Of a stretch of DNA of 21,591 bases, positions 8,684 through 15,907 are shown in pieces. The notes under the pieces were generated by a model. The model was not told where the DNA came from. It searched no databases and worked only from the letters and a program-made list of their open reading frames with translations. Where the stretch lies: positions 1-21,591 of the forward strand of contig VGSX01000027.1 in NCBI GenBank assembly GCA_016874895.1, given 5' to 3'. How positions within the stretch are numbered: position 1 is the stretch's first letter; each line of letters begins with the position of its first letter. The DNA comes from Deltaproteobacteria bacterium (GTDB lineage Bacteria > Desulfobacterota > Desulfobaccia > Desulfobaccales > Desulfobaccaceae). The translations under genes and the position numbers were made by a program.

Positions 8684-9553
8684 TTAGCCTTTCAAGGCCT
8701 CGGCGCCGCCGATGATATCCATTAATTCTTTAGTAATAGCCGCCTGCCGAGCCTTGTTCATCACCATGGTAAGCGACGTTATCATTTCTTTACAATTGCT
8801 GCTGGCGTTATCCATCGCGGTCATCCGGGCAGCATGCTCACTGGTGGAGTTTTCCAGGAAACCCTGATAAACCACGACATTGATATAGCGGGGGAGCAGA
8901 TATCCCAGGAATTCGTCCGCCGGAGGTTCTGTCAGGTATTCCTGAGTGACCGCGCCTTCGATGGCGGCTTCCGGAATGATGGGCAGCAAGGGCACCAAAA
9001 CCGGCCTCTGGACCACCATGTTCACGAAGTTGGAATAAATCAGGTATACTTCCTGGACCTCGCCATTGGTAAAAGGACTTACGGCATCCCGGGCCACGAC
9101 CTGAGCGTTGGAGAAATCGAATTTATTCCAGACGTCAACGTAAAATTCCCGGATGTCGGCTTTCCGGCGGCGGAAGTAATCCCGTCCTTTGCGTCCCACG
9201 GTGGTCAGGACCACCTCAATGCCCTCGGCCTTTTTCTGTTTAATGAATTTTTCCGCGGCATTGATCAGGTTCATATTAAAGCTGCCGCAAAGACCTCGGT
9301 CGGAGGTCATGAGGACCAGTTCCACTTTTTCCACCGTTTCGGCCCGGTTGAAAAAGGGGTGGGCTTCCGGTTCCACCCGGGAGGCAATGCTGGCCAGCAT
9401 CTGCTTGAAGGCCCCGGCATAGGGACGGAACTGCTCCATACGGATTTGGGAGCCGCGCAGCTTGGCCGCCGAGACCATGTTCATGGCCTTGGTGATCTGC
9501 TGCGTCTTTTTTACCGCCGCAATTTTTTGCCTGATATCTCGTAATGTTGGCAT
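8684..9553 (-). CDS. atpG: ATP synthase F1 gamma subunit
   Basis: Gamma is the rotating central shaft. The 289 residues have the diagnostic N-terminal helix TLRDIRQKIAAVKKTQQITKAMNMVSAAKLR, the Rossmann-like middle beginning LVLMTSDRGLCGSFN, and the C-terminal helix MTAMDNASSNCKEMI...MNKARQAAITKELMDIIGGAEAL. The two terminal helices form the coiled coil inside the alpha3beta3 ring. The start at 9553 follows AAGGAGGG and lies 41 bp after the atpA stop, the widest gap in the operon. The length is typical (about 286-290). Confidence 0.97.
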   Translation of the reverse strand: MPTLRDIRQKIAAVKKTQQITKAMNMVSAAKLRGSQIRMEQFRPYAGAFKQMLASIASRVEPEAHPFFNRAETVEKVELVLMTSDRGLCGSFNMNLINAAEKFIKQKKAEGIEVVLTTVGRKGRDYFRRRKADIREFYVDVWNKFDFSNAQVVARDAVSPFTNGEVQEVYLIYSNFVNMVVQRPVLVPLLPIIPEAAIEGAVTQEYLTEPPADEFLGYLLPRYINVVVYQGFLENSTSEHAARMTAMDNASSNCKEMITSLTMVMNKARQAAITKELMDIIGGAEALKG

Positions 9554-9594
9554 ATACTATTTTACCCTCCTTGATTTCCGGTGAGCGCCGGTCA

Positions 9595-11115
9595 TCAGGC
9601 GGCCAGGCTGGCTTTGAAATCAGCCTTGAAGGCCTCCAGGGCGGCTTTCATCTTGGCATCCAGATCGGCGTTAATTTCCTTGGCTTCCTTCAGAGTCGCA
9701 AAGATCTCCGGATGCTTGTTGCCGATGTATTCGTAGAGCTGCTTTTCAAAGCTGCCCAGGACGTCCACGGGCAGATCATCCAGGATTCCCCGGGTGCCGG
9801 CATAAAGGATGGTGATTTCCTTTTCCATGGGAAGAGGCTCATACTGCGGCTGCTTCAGGATTTCCACCAGACGGATACCACGGTTGAGCTGAGCCTGCGT
9901 GGCTTTGTCGAGTTCGGAGCCGAACTGGGCAAACGCGGCCAGTTCCCGGTACTGGGCCAGGTCCAGGCGGAGAGAACCGGCCACCTGTTTCATGGCTTTC
10001 ACCTGGGCGGCGCCGCCGACCCGGGAAACCGACAGACCGACGTTGATGGCCGGACGGACGCCAGCAAAGAAAAGAGCGGGCTCCAGATAGACCTGACCGT
10101 CGGTAATGGAGATAACGTTGGTGGGGATGTAGGCCGACACGTCGCCCTGTTGGGTTTCGATGATGGGCAGGGCCGTGAGGGAACCGCCTCCCAAGTCGAT
10201 ATTGAGCTTGGCGGCCCGCTCCAGCAACCGGGAGTGGTTATAGAAAATATCGCCGGGGAAGGCTTCCCGGCCCGGAGGACGGCGGAGGAGCAGGGAGATC
10301 TGACGATACGCCGTGGCCTGCTTGGACAGGTCGTCATAAATGATAAGGGCGTGGCGGCCGGAATCCCGATAGAATTCCCCCATGGTGCAGCCGGCGAAGG
10401 CCGCAACGTATTGTAACGGGGCAGGTTCACTGGCGGTGGCAGAGATGACGATGGTGTGTTTCATGGCATCGTGGCGCTCCAGGGCGTCCACCACCTGGGC
10501 CACCGTGGATTTTTTCTGCCCGATGGCAACATAGATGCAAACGACGCCGGAGTCCTTCTGGTTGATGATGGAGTCAACGCACAGGGCGGTCTTGCCGATC
10601 TGCCGGTCGCCGATGATCAATTCCCGTTGACCCCGTCCCACAGGGGTCATGGCGTCGATGGCCTTGTAGCCGGTATACATGGGCTCGTTCACCGGCTGGC
10701 GTTCGATGACGCCGGGGGCCTTCAACTCGATGCGGCGGAATTCCTTGGCTTCCACGGGGCCCTTGCCGTCAATGGGAGCGCCCACCGGGTCCAGAACGCG
10801 GCCCAAACAGGAATCGCCGACGGGCACTTCCGCGATACGGCCGGTGCGCTTCACAAGGTCACCTTCCTTGATCTCGGTGACCTCGCCCAGAATAGCGCAA
10901 CCGACGTTATCTTCTTCCAGGTTCAGGGCGATGCCGAAAATGCCGCCGGGGAATTCCAGCAATTCCATGGCCATGCATTTTTCTACGCCGGAAACGCGGG
11001 CAATACCGTCACCGACGGAGAGCACGGTGCCGGTTTCCGCCACTTCCACCTTTTTTTCGTAATCCTTGATTTGGGAACGGATAATTTGACTGATTTCTTC
11101 TGCTCTGATTTCCAT
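9595..11115 (-). CDS. atpA: ATP synthase F1 alpha subunit
   Basis: Alpha is the non-catalytic nucleotide-binding subunit, alternating with beta. The 506-residue protein begins MEIRAEEISQIIRSQI, the delta-contacting N-terminal helix. It has Walker A GDRQIGKTA (about 169-177), ALIIYDDLSKQA, LLLRRPPGREAFPGD, and the arginine finger in SVSRVGGAAQ that completes the beta catalytic site. The C-terminal helical bundle is intact. The ATG follows the atpH stop with no gap (TAAATG), and its ribosome site GAGGTGAGG lies inside atpH, so the two are translationally coupled, matching the need for alpha-delta contact in the stator. Confidence 0.98.
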   Translation of the reverse strand: MEIRAEEISQIIRSQIKDYEKKVEVAETGTVLSVGDGIARVSGVEKCMAMELLEFPGGIFGIALNLEEDNVGCAILGEVTEIKEGDLVKRTGRIAEVPVGDSCLGRVLDPVGAPIDGKGPVEAKEFRRIELKAPGVIERQPVNEPMYTGYKAIDAMTPVGRGQRELIIGDRQIGKTALCVDSIINQKDSGVVCIYVAIGQKKSTVAQVVDALERHDAMKHTIVISATASEPAPLQYVAAFAGCTMGEFYRDSGRHALIIYDDLSKQATAYRQISLLLRRPPGREAFPGDIFYNHSRLLERAAKLNIDLGGGSLTALPIIETQQGDVSAYIPTNVISITDGQVYLEPALFFAGVRPAINVGLSVSRVGGAAQVKAMKQVAGSLRLDLAQYRELAAFAQFGSELDKATQAQLNRGIRLVEILKQPQYEPLPMEKEITILYAGTRGILDDLPVDVLGSFEKQLYEYIGNKHPEIFATLKEAKEINADLDAKMKAALEAFKADFKASLAA

Positions 11116-11667
11116 TTAAGCAACCTCACCTCTTATCAAAGTTTCTTTTAAACTCTGGAGCTGGGTCCGCACGCTGCCGTCGAGCACCAGATCGCCCACC
11201 TGCGCCACAATACCGCCGATGATTTTCGGATCATCGGCGACTTCCAGGACCACCGTACCCCCGGTAATCTTTTCCAGCGCCTGGCGGATGCGATCGATCA
11301 TCTCCTCATCCAGAGGAGTCGCCGTGGTGACCTTGGCGCGGCTGATATTCTCCAGCTGATCGACCAGTTGTTGATAGACTGCATTAATTTGGAGAACGCC
11401 ATCGATGCGTTGTTTGTCAAACAGGAGATTGATGAAGTTGGTGACGATGGGGCTGAGTTGGATCATTTCCAGGATTTTATCCAGGACCTTTTTACGATCG
11501 TCACTCGCATACATGGGGTTGACGATGGCGTTTTGCAGCTCCGCTTCTCGTTCGAGAAGATAAGCAAAGGAGCTCAGCTCCTCGCCGTATTCCTTAAACC
11601 GGCCATCTTCCTTGCCGATGCTCAGCAAGGCTTTGGCGTAGCGACGTGCAAGAGATAGGTTAATCAA
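11116..11667 (-). CDS. atpH: ATP synthase F1 delta subunit
   Basis: Delta (OSCP) caps the alpha3beta3 head and holds the b/b' stalk. The 183-residue protein starts INLSLARRYAKALLSIG, the typical first helix, followed by an N-terminal helical bundle to about residue 105. A C-terminal part follows with the signature DDPKIIGGIVAQVGDLVLDGSVRTQLQSLK. The length is typical. The start codon overlaps the atpF stop by 4 bp (ATGA), and atpA begins right after its stop. Confidence 0.96.
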   Translation of the reverse strand: MINLSLARRYAKALLSIGKEDGRFKEYGEELSSFAYLLEREAELQNAIVNPMYASDDRKKVLDKILEMIQLSPIVTNFINLLFDKQRIDGVLQINAVYQQLVDQLENISRAKVTTATPLDEEMIDRIRQALEKITGGTVVLEVADDPKIIGGIVAQVGDLVLDGSVRTQLQSLKETLIRGEVA

Positions 11668-12266
11668 TGAGCTTCCACCACCTTTGCTAAATAGTCATCA
11701 ACCAACCGCTGTTGGTCTTCGGCGACGATTCTTTCTTTGATAAGCTGTTCGGAAAGCTGGACCGCGGTTTCCACGATTTCCCGTTTCAGATCCGCAGCCG
11801 CTTTTTTGGTTTCAGCTTCGATGGTCACGACCGCCATGTCTTTCAGGCGCTGGGCCGACTGCTCGGCTTTGGCGAGAATCTTGGCCTTTTCGGCCTCACC
11901 CTCGGCGATGTACTGCTGGATGATCTGTTCCCGTTCCGCGGCCACTGCGGCCAATTGCGCCTTGGCTTCCTTCAGGGCCTTCTGTACCGAGATTTTCTGG
12001 CCTTCCAGGTCTTGCAGCTCCTGGCCGATAGTATTCTTTCGGCTGGCGAAAAACTCTTTGATGGGCTTTGCCGCCAGTTTGTAGAGAATCCCGGCAAAAA
12101 TGACGAAATTCACGGTTCGCCACAGCAGGTCGTTAAGTTTGGCGGCGTCAATACCCCCATGGCCACCCGCTTCGCTGGCCCAGGCAGCGCCGGCCAGGGC
12201 TAAACCGGCAACACCACCCAGCAAGGCTCCTCGGACCCATAAGCCATTCATTGCACCACACCTCAT
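11664..12266 (-). CDS. atpF: ATP synthase F0 b subunit
   Basis: The b subunit is the peripheral stalk linking F0 to delta. This 200-residue version begins with a signal-like hydrophobic segment (about residues 8-30, ending AAWASEAGG), then a true membrane segment (about 48-66, LLWRTVNFVIFAGILYKLA), and a long charged coiled coil to the end. Extra N-terminal leaders of this type are common in deltaproteobacterial b subunits. The annotated ATG overlaps the preceding b' stop by 4 bp. An alternative ATG at codon 6 (12251) has its own GAGGTG 7 nt upstream and would give a cleaner leader, so the exact start is open. atpH overlaps its 3' end by 4 bp. Confidence 0.93.
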   Translation of the reverse strand: MRCGAMNGLWVRGALLGGVAGLALAGAAWASEAGGHGGIDAAKLNDLLWRTVNFVIFAGILYKLAAKPIKEFFASRKNTIGQELQDLEGQKISVQKALKEAKAQLAAVAAEREQIIQQYIAEGEAEKAKILAKAEQSAQRLKDMAVVTIEAETKKAAADLKREIVETAVQLSEQLIKERIVAEDQQRLVDDYLAKVVEAH

Positions 12267-12691
12267 GCCATTTCCCTCCCCAAGATTTTGGTAGCCAGAT
12301 CAAGGGCAAAGGACTGAGCTTGAGGTCTCAGGGCATCCCGGGCGGCGGCGACGTCAGCTTTAATCTTCTCTGCCATACGTGCCATTTCTTCGTCAACCTC
12401 CGCTTTGGCCTTTTCCATCATTCCGGCTTCCATGGCGCCGCCCTCCTGCTTGAGCATGTCGCGCTTGGTTATCCCACTTTTGCGAGCCGAGAGCAGCTCG
12501 CTGTGGATATTCTGGCGCACGTCCTGCTCCGATTCCTTGAGGGAGGAGACATCTGATTGCAGGCCAGAAAAAAGACTCTGCCTCGCTTTCAGGGTTCCTC
12601 GGATGGGTCGGAACAAAACCATGTTCAAGAGAAAGACCAGGAGTAGGAAATTGGCAATCTGCATAAACAATGTCCAATCAATGTCAATCAT
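12263..12691 (-). CDS. atpF': ATP synthase F0 b' subunit
   Basis: This is the second b-type stalk subunit and the first gene of the operon. The 142-residue protein has an N-terminal membrane segment (about residues 8-27, LFMQIANFLLLVFLLNMVLF), the following RPIR motif, and a long charged coiled coil ending LDLATKILGREMA, typical of b and b'. Having b' and b together predicts a heterodimeric peripheral stalk, as in phototrophs, Cyanobacteria and many Desulfobacterota. GAGGTGG precedes the ATG by 7 nt. The a and c subunit genes are not upstream in this window, so they must lie elsewhere. Confidence 0.94.
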   Translation of the reverse strand: MIDIDWTLFMQIANFLLLVFLLNMVLFRPIRGTLKARQSLFSGLQSDVSSLKESEQDVRQNIHSELLSARKSGITKRDMLKQEGGAMEAGMMEKAKAEVDEEMARMAEKIKADVAAARDALRPQAQSFALDLATKILGREMA

Positions 12692-12858
12692 CTACCGGCC
12701 ACCTCTTATAACGTTTTGTTATTACATAAAAAAGGACTATGTGAACTTTTATGCAAAGTCAATTTGCATTATTACCTTTTTTTGCCTGTCCTGTCAAAGG
12801 TTTTTTTAAAAAATCGGTCTTCCGTTGCATTATCTCGAGCTGCTTGATATCATCTGCT

Positions 12859-12928
12859 TGCATGGAAAGCTCGGGTATCATATTGAGATCGTTTGGCGAC
12901 CATCTCAATTATACCAGCTTTCCATGCA
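12859..12928. repeat. 70-bp imperfect palindrome (long hairpin)
   Basis: The outer arms TGCATGGAAAGCT (12859-12871) and AGCTTTCCATGCA (12916-12928) are perfect 13-bp complements. Inside them, GGTAT (12874-12878) matches ATACC (12911-12915) and ATTGAGAT (12882-12889) matches ATCTCAAT (12902-12909), leaving a 12-nt loop. RNA from either strand would fold into a long, slightly bulged stem. No U tract follows on either side, so it is not a standard terminator. It could be a dispersed palindromic element (REP/MITE-like), a processing site, or a regulator of the divergent operons. Confidence 0.8.
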
Positions 12929-12964
12929 TATCTTTATAATATAATTATTAATGAGGACTCCTTT

Positions 12965-13002
12965 AAGTCCCCCTTTTGTAAAGTGGGAATCAGGCGGATT
13001 TT
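12965..13002. repeat. Degenerate CCCCCTTT-type dispersed repeat
   Basis: AAGTCCCCCTTTTGTAAAG followed by a GGGAATCAGGCGGATTTT tail resembles, from memory, a palindromic repeat common between genes in Deltaproteobacteria and Cyanobacteria (CCCCCTTT, short loop, AAAGGGGG, then a GGGGGATTT arm). The right arm here is mutated (AAAGTGGG, GGCGG). Only one copy is in the window, so its dispersed nature cannot be shown from it. Confidence 0.35.
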
Positions 13003-13040
13003 CTCGGTAAAACCGAAAACCTTTTCCTAACCAACAGGCG

Positions 13041-14624
13041 ATGATCCGAAAAATCCGGATTGAAAATTTCATGGCGCACCGGGCCTCCGAGATCGAGCTC
13101 TCTCCCGGGGTAACGGTGATCAGCGGTCCCAACAACATCGGCAAGAGCGCCATCGTGGAGGCCATCCGACATCTGGTGGCCAACCCGGCACCTAAAAATG
13201 TCATCCGCCACGGCGCCAATCAGGCCCTGGTCCGCCTGGAACTGGACTCCGGGGAAATAATTTCCTGGCAGCGACGGGAGACCAGTGCCTCCTACCTGAT
13301 TCAGCGGACCGATCCGGAAAAACCCGGTGCTGCCGACCCCCCCGAGGAATATCACAAGTTCGGGCGCGAGGTGCCGGAGGATGTCCGGGCCCTGCTCCGC
13401 CTGGAGCCGGTGAAAACGGACACCGACGACCTGGATATTCACATCGGCAATCAGCGCCAGCCCATCTTTCTCCTGGACCGGCCCGGCTCCCACGCGGCGG
13501 GATTTTTCGCCGCCTCCACGGAAGCCGATTACCTCCTCAAAATGCAGCAGGCCCTGAAGCGGCGGATTGATTCTGCCAAGAACACCCGGAAGGCCCTGGA
13601 CGCAGAGCTGGCCGCCATTGCCGAACAGTTAAAAGAGTTGGAACCCCTGGATGACCTGGCAGACCGCATTGAACTGGCGGAATCGCTTTATGCCCTCATT
13701 ATTCGGACCGAAAGCGAGATTCCCCGCCTGGCCGAGGTGATCAACCGCCTCCAGGAGATGCACGCCGGGTTGGCCGCAGCCGGGCAGTCCCGGGAAATTC
13801 TCAGTTCCCTGGAGGGCCCGCCCGTCTGGCAGGATATCAGCGGCCTGAACCTGATAGTAACCGAACTGCAAGAAAAAACCCGGCAGAACCGCTGGGAGTT
13901 CCTACGAGCTGGCGTTCTGGACGAATTGGCCACCCCCCCGGTCCTGGCCGCCACCGCCGACCTGGAGGCCCTGCTGCGGCAGAGCCGGGCCACCCAGGGC
14001 CGGTTCGATGAGGCCCAGGCAACTTCTCAGACTCTGACTCCCCTTGCAGCCCCCCCTGACTTGGCCGCCACTGCCGAGCTGGAGGCCCTGCTGCGTCAGA
14101 GCCGGGCCATCCAGAGCCGGTTGGATGGGGCCCAGACGATTTCTCAGTTCCTGGCCGATCTTACGGTCCCCCCGGACTTGGCAGAAGTGAAGGGATTATC
14201 CGGATCTGTTCAGGCCATGGGCCAGCTAGCGGAAAAAACCGGGATTTTGCAGGACCGTCATACTGTCCTGGCCCGGCACCTGCCCCCGCCCCGGCTCGAC
14301 GAGGTGAGCCAACTCCACGTCCTCCTAACAGACCTGGGCGGCCAGCACGAACTGCGGCAGCGCCGGGAGGGGGTGGCCGGCCTCCTGGCAAAAGTCCTGC
14401 CGCCGCCGGAACTGGAAGCCACTGCTGACCTGGAGCACTCCCTGGCCGCCCTGGGTCAGGCCGAGGCAAGCCTCAGCCGGGAGCAGAACCGCCTGGACCA
14501 GGCAACCCGGCAGCTTCAGGAAAAAAAGGCCGAAATTCAGGAATATCTACAGGCTGCGGGAGTCTGCCCCCTGTGCGGCAGCCCCCTGGATATGGAGCAC
14601 TTTTTGGAGAGCCGTCATGCCTGA
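13041..14624 (+). CDS. Rad50/SbcC-like ATPase, N-terminal half ending at the zinc hook
   Basis: The 527-residue protein starts MIRKIRIENFMAH, the usual Rad50/SbcC/RecF opening. Walker A GPNNIGKS is at 29-36, and a putative Q-loop segment (GNQRQPIFLLD) at about 136-146. From about 165 it becomes helical. Residues 260-456 contain PP every 39 residues, and a final coiled coil leads to CPLC (509-512), a typical Rad50 zinc hook (CPxC-G-x-PL). It then stops at 527. Signature motif, Walker B and His-switch are absent; they are in the fourth gene of this operon. So this is one lobe, one arm and the hook of a Rad50 split at its apex, not a truncation: the reading frame is clean and the next gene overlaps by 8 bp (ATGCCTGA). 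It presumably binds ATP and DNA ends together with the Mre11-like product. Start confidence is moderate because the ribosome site is weak. Confidence 0.85.
   Translation: MIRKIRIENFMAHRASEIELSPGVTVISGPNNIGKSAIVEAIRHLVANPAPKNVIRHGANQALVRLELDSGEIISWQRRETSASYLIQRTDPEKPGAADPPEEYHKFGREVPEDVRALLRLEPVKTDTDDLDIHIGNQRQPIFLLDRPGSHAAGFFAASTEADYLLKMQQALKRRIDSAKNTRKALDAELAAIAEQLKELEPLDDLADRIELAESLYALIIRTESEIPRLAEVINRLQEMHAGLAAAGQSREILSSLEGPPVWQDISGLNLIVTELQEKTRQNRWEFLRAGVLDELATPPVLAATADLEALLRQSRATQGRFDEAQATSQTLTPLAAPPDLAATAELEALLRQSRAIQSRLDGAQTISQFLADLTVPPDLAEVKGLSGSVQAMGQLAEKTGILQDRHTVLARHLPPPRLDEVSQLHVLLTDLGGQHELRQRREGVAGLLAKVLPPPELEATADLEHSLAALGQAEASLSREQNRLDQATRQLQEKKAEIQEYLQAAGVCPLCGSPLDMEHFLESRHA
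13818..14519 (+). repeat. Six tandem 117-bp units encoding 39-residue PP repeats
   Basis: Within the first ATPase gene, Pro-Pro dipeptides occur at residues 260, 299, 338, 377, 416 and 455, exactly 39 residues (117 bp) apart. The usual pattern is PPxL, about five residues, L(x)2LL, then a charged helical stretch and a Leu before the next PP. Units 2 and 3 (from 13935 and 14052) share about 83 of their first 96 bases, which indicates a fairly recent duplication; the others are diverged. Each unit could be a helical segment broken by a proline hinge. Confidence 0.9.
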
Positions 14625-15588
14625 AACGGTCCGGATGCAGAGCCCCCTCCCGGAATACAACGGCCTGCTGTTCATCGGCGACCCGCACCTGGCCGCTTCG
14701 CCCCCCGGCTGGCGGATGGATGATTACTGCCGCACCATCCTGGGCAAGCTGTCCTTTGCTCTTGATCTGGCCACGCAGCAGAATTATCTGCCCATTATCT
14801 TAGGAGACCTGTTTCATCTGCCCCGGAACAACCCCAATCACCTCCTGGTGGACCTCGTGGAGCTGTTCCGGCCGGTGAAACCCTGGGTGTTGGTGGGCAA
14901 TCATGATAAACACGAAGCCCGCCTGACCCGGGATGTCTCTCTGGCGGTTCTGGCTGCGGCCCAGGTTGTCACCCTGCTGGCCGAGGCCGGGCCTGTGGGG
15001 GCCGTTTCTCTGGGGGGGCGGAGAGTGCTCATCGGCGCCAGCCCGGATTGGACACCCCTGCCCCAGGGTATCGATCCGGAGGGCTATGACCATGTGGTCT
15101 GGGTGAGCCATCATGATCTGCAATTTCCCGATTACGACAGCGGCAGATGGACCCTGAAGGAACTCCCGGGCATCGATCTGGTGGTCAACGGGCACATCCA
15201 CACCCCCAAACCGCCGCAACGGCGGGGGCGGACCCTCTGGTGCAATCCAGGGGGCATCAGCCGCCTGAGCCGGAGCATCTACACCCAGAATCGGGAGCCG
15301 GCCGTGTCCCTCTGGCGCCCCGGACTGGCGGCGCCCGAAGTCATTCCCCTGCCCCACCGCCCCTTTGCCGAGGTCTTTCTCCCTTTCCCGGAGGAGGCGG
15401 CCAGTCACCCTGACACCGTGGACGAATCCCTGTTCATCCGGGGCCTGGAAAATCTCATGATGCGCAAAACCACGGAGGGAGTGGGGCTGAAGTCCTTTCT
15501 GGAAGCCAACTTAAACCCGGCGGACCCCATTGACGCCATGATCTGGGAACTTTACGAGGAGGTTATGCATGGCCAAAACCAAGAGTAG
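14617..15588 (+). CDS. Mre11/SbcD-like metallophosphoesterase
   Basis: The 323-residue protein has every motif of the calcineurin-like nuclease fold, in order: D22-x-H24 (GDPHL), GD64LFH, GNH96D, HH165-166 (VSHHD) and GH193IH195. GDLFH with His after the motif II Asp is the form seen in Mre11. The two-metal site therefore looks complete, and nuclease activity at DNA ends is expected by homology. The C-terminal ~90 residues (from about 235) would be the capping and ATPase-binding part. ATG 14617 overlaps the preceding ATPase stop by 8 bp, with GGAGAG upstream. The 3' end overlaps the next gene by 20 bp. The flanking genes encode the two halves of a Rad50-like ATPase, so it is almost certainly their partner nuclease. 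It is shorter than typical SbcD (about 400). Confidence 0.9.
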   Translation: MPETVRMQSPLPEYNGLLFIGDPHLAASPPGWRMDDYCRTILGKLSFALDLATQQNYLPIILGDLFHLPRNNPNHLLVDLVELFRPVKPWVLVGNHDKHEARLTRDVSLAVLAAAQVVTLLAEAGPVGAVSLGGRRVLIGASPDWTPLPQGIDPEGYDHVVWVSHHDLQFPDYDSGRWTLKELPGIDLVVNGHIHTPKPPQRRGRTLWCNPGGISRLSRSIYTQNREPAVSLWRPGLAAPEVIPLPHRPFAEVFLPFPEEAASHPDTVDESLFIRGLENLMMRKTTEGVGLKSFLEANLNPADPIDAMIWELYEEVMHGQNQE

Positions 15589-15907
15589 CACCCCCTCCGG
15601 CGACGTCTCCTCCCGGGACAGCGCGGTGCAGCAGAAGCTGGAGGCCCTCAAAAAAGAACACGCCAATCTGCACAATCTGAAAATCACCACCGAGGCGAAC
15701 ATCAGAAATCTGGAGGAAAACCTGGCCAAGCTGCGAGCCGCGGCAGAAAAAGAATACGGCACCAGCGACATCGCCGCTCTGGAGGAGATTCTGGAGGCCC
15801 GGCGCCGGGAAAACGAGACCCGGGTGGCCCAATATGAGGAGCATGTCCGGGAAATCAAGGATAGCCTGGCTGCCATGGAAGAGCAGCAGACCGAGGCCGC
15901 GTCGTGA
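15569..15907 (+). CDS. Small coiled-coil protein of the split-Rad50 operon
   Basis: I do not recognise a family. The 112-residue protein has a flexible, Ser/Thr-rich start (about 1-18) followed by a highly charged helical region with heptad-like spacing (about 19-62 and 70-108). The halves are separated by EKEYGTSD around residues 61-68, which probably breaks the helix. There are no cysteines, signal peptide or membrane segments. The ATG follows AGGAGG by 6 nt and lies 20 bp inside the Mre11-like gene; its stop is fused to the next start (GTGA). Its position between nuclease and C-terminal ATPase lobe suggests it supplies coiled-coil sequence missing from the short fourth protein, or bridges the arms. 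That role is inference. Confidence 0.8.
   Translation: MAKTKSSTPSGDVSSRDSAVQQKLEALKKEHANLHNLKITTEANIRNLEENLAKLRAAAEKEYGTSDIAALEEILEARRRENETRVAQYEEHVREIKDSLAAMEEQQTEAAS

Larger units (their letters stand above)
12692..13040. other. Divergent intergenic region between the atp operon and the split-Rad50 operon
   Basis: The 349-bp region should hold two divergent promoters. On the minus strand, TTGACT (12761-12766 read in reverse) has only poor -10 partners. On the plus strand, two overlapping TATAAT hexamers (12935-12940 and 12940-12945) lie about 100 bp before the ATPase gene, without a good -35. The region also contains a 70-bp imperfect palindrome and a degenerate CCCCCTTT-type repeat, listed separately. 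The ATG at 13041 has only a weak ribosome site. Confidence 0.5.

Noticed and set aside
12951..13010. 19-codon ORF upstream of the split-Rad50 operon as a leader peptide
   Set aside because: It has no ribosome site, shows no run of regulatory codons and crosses the degenerate CCCCCTTT repeat.
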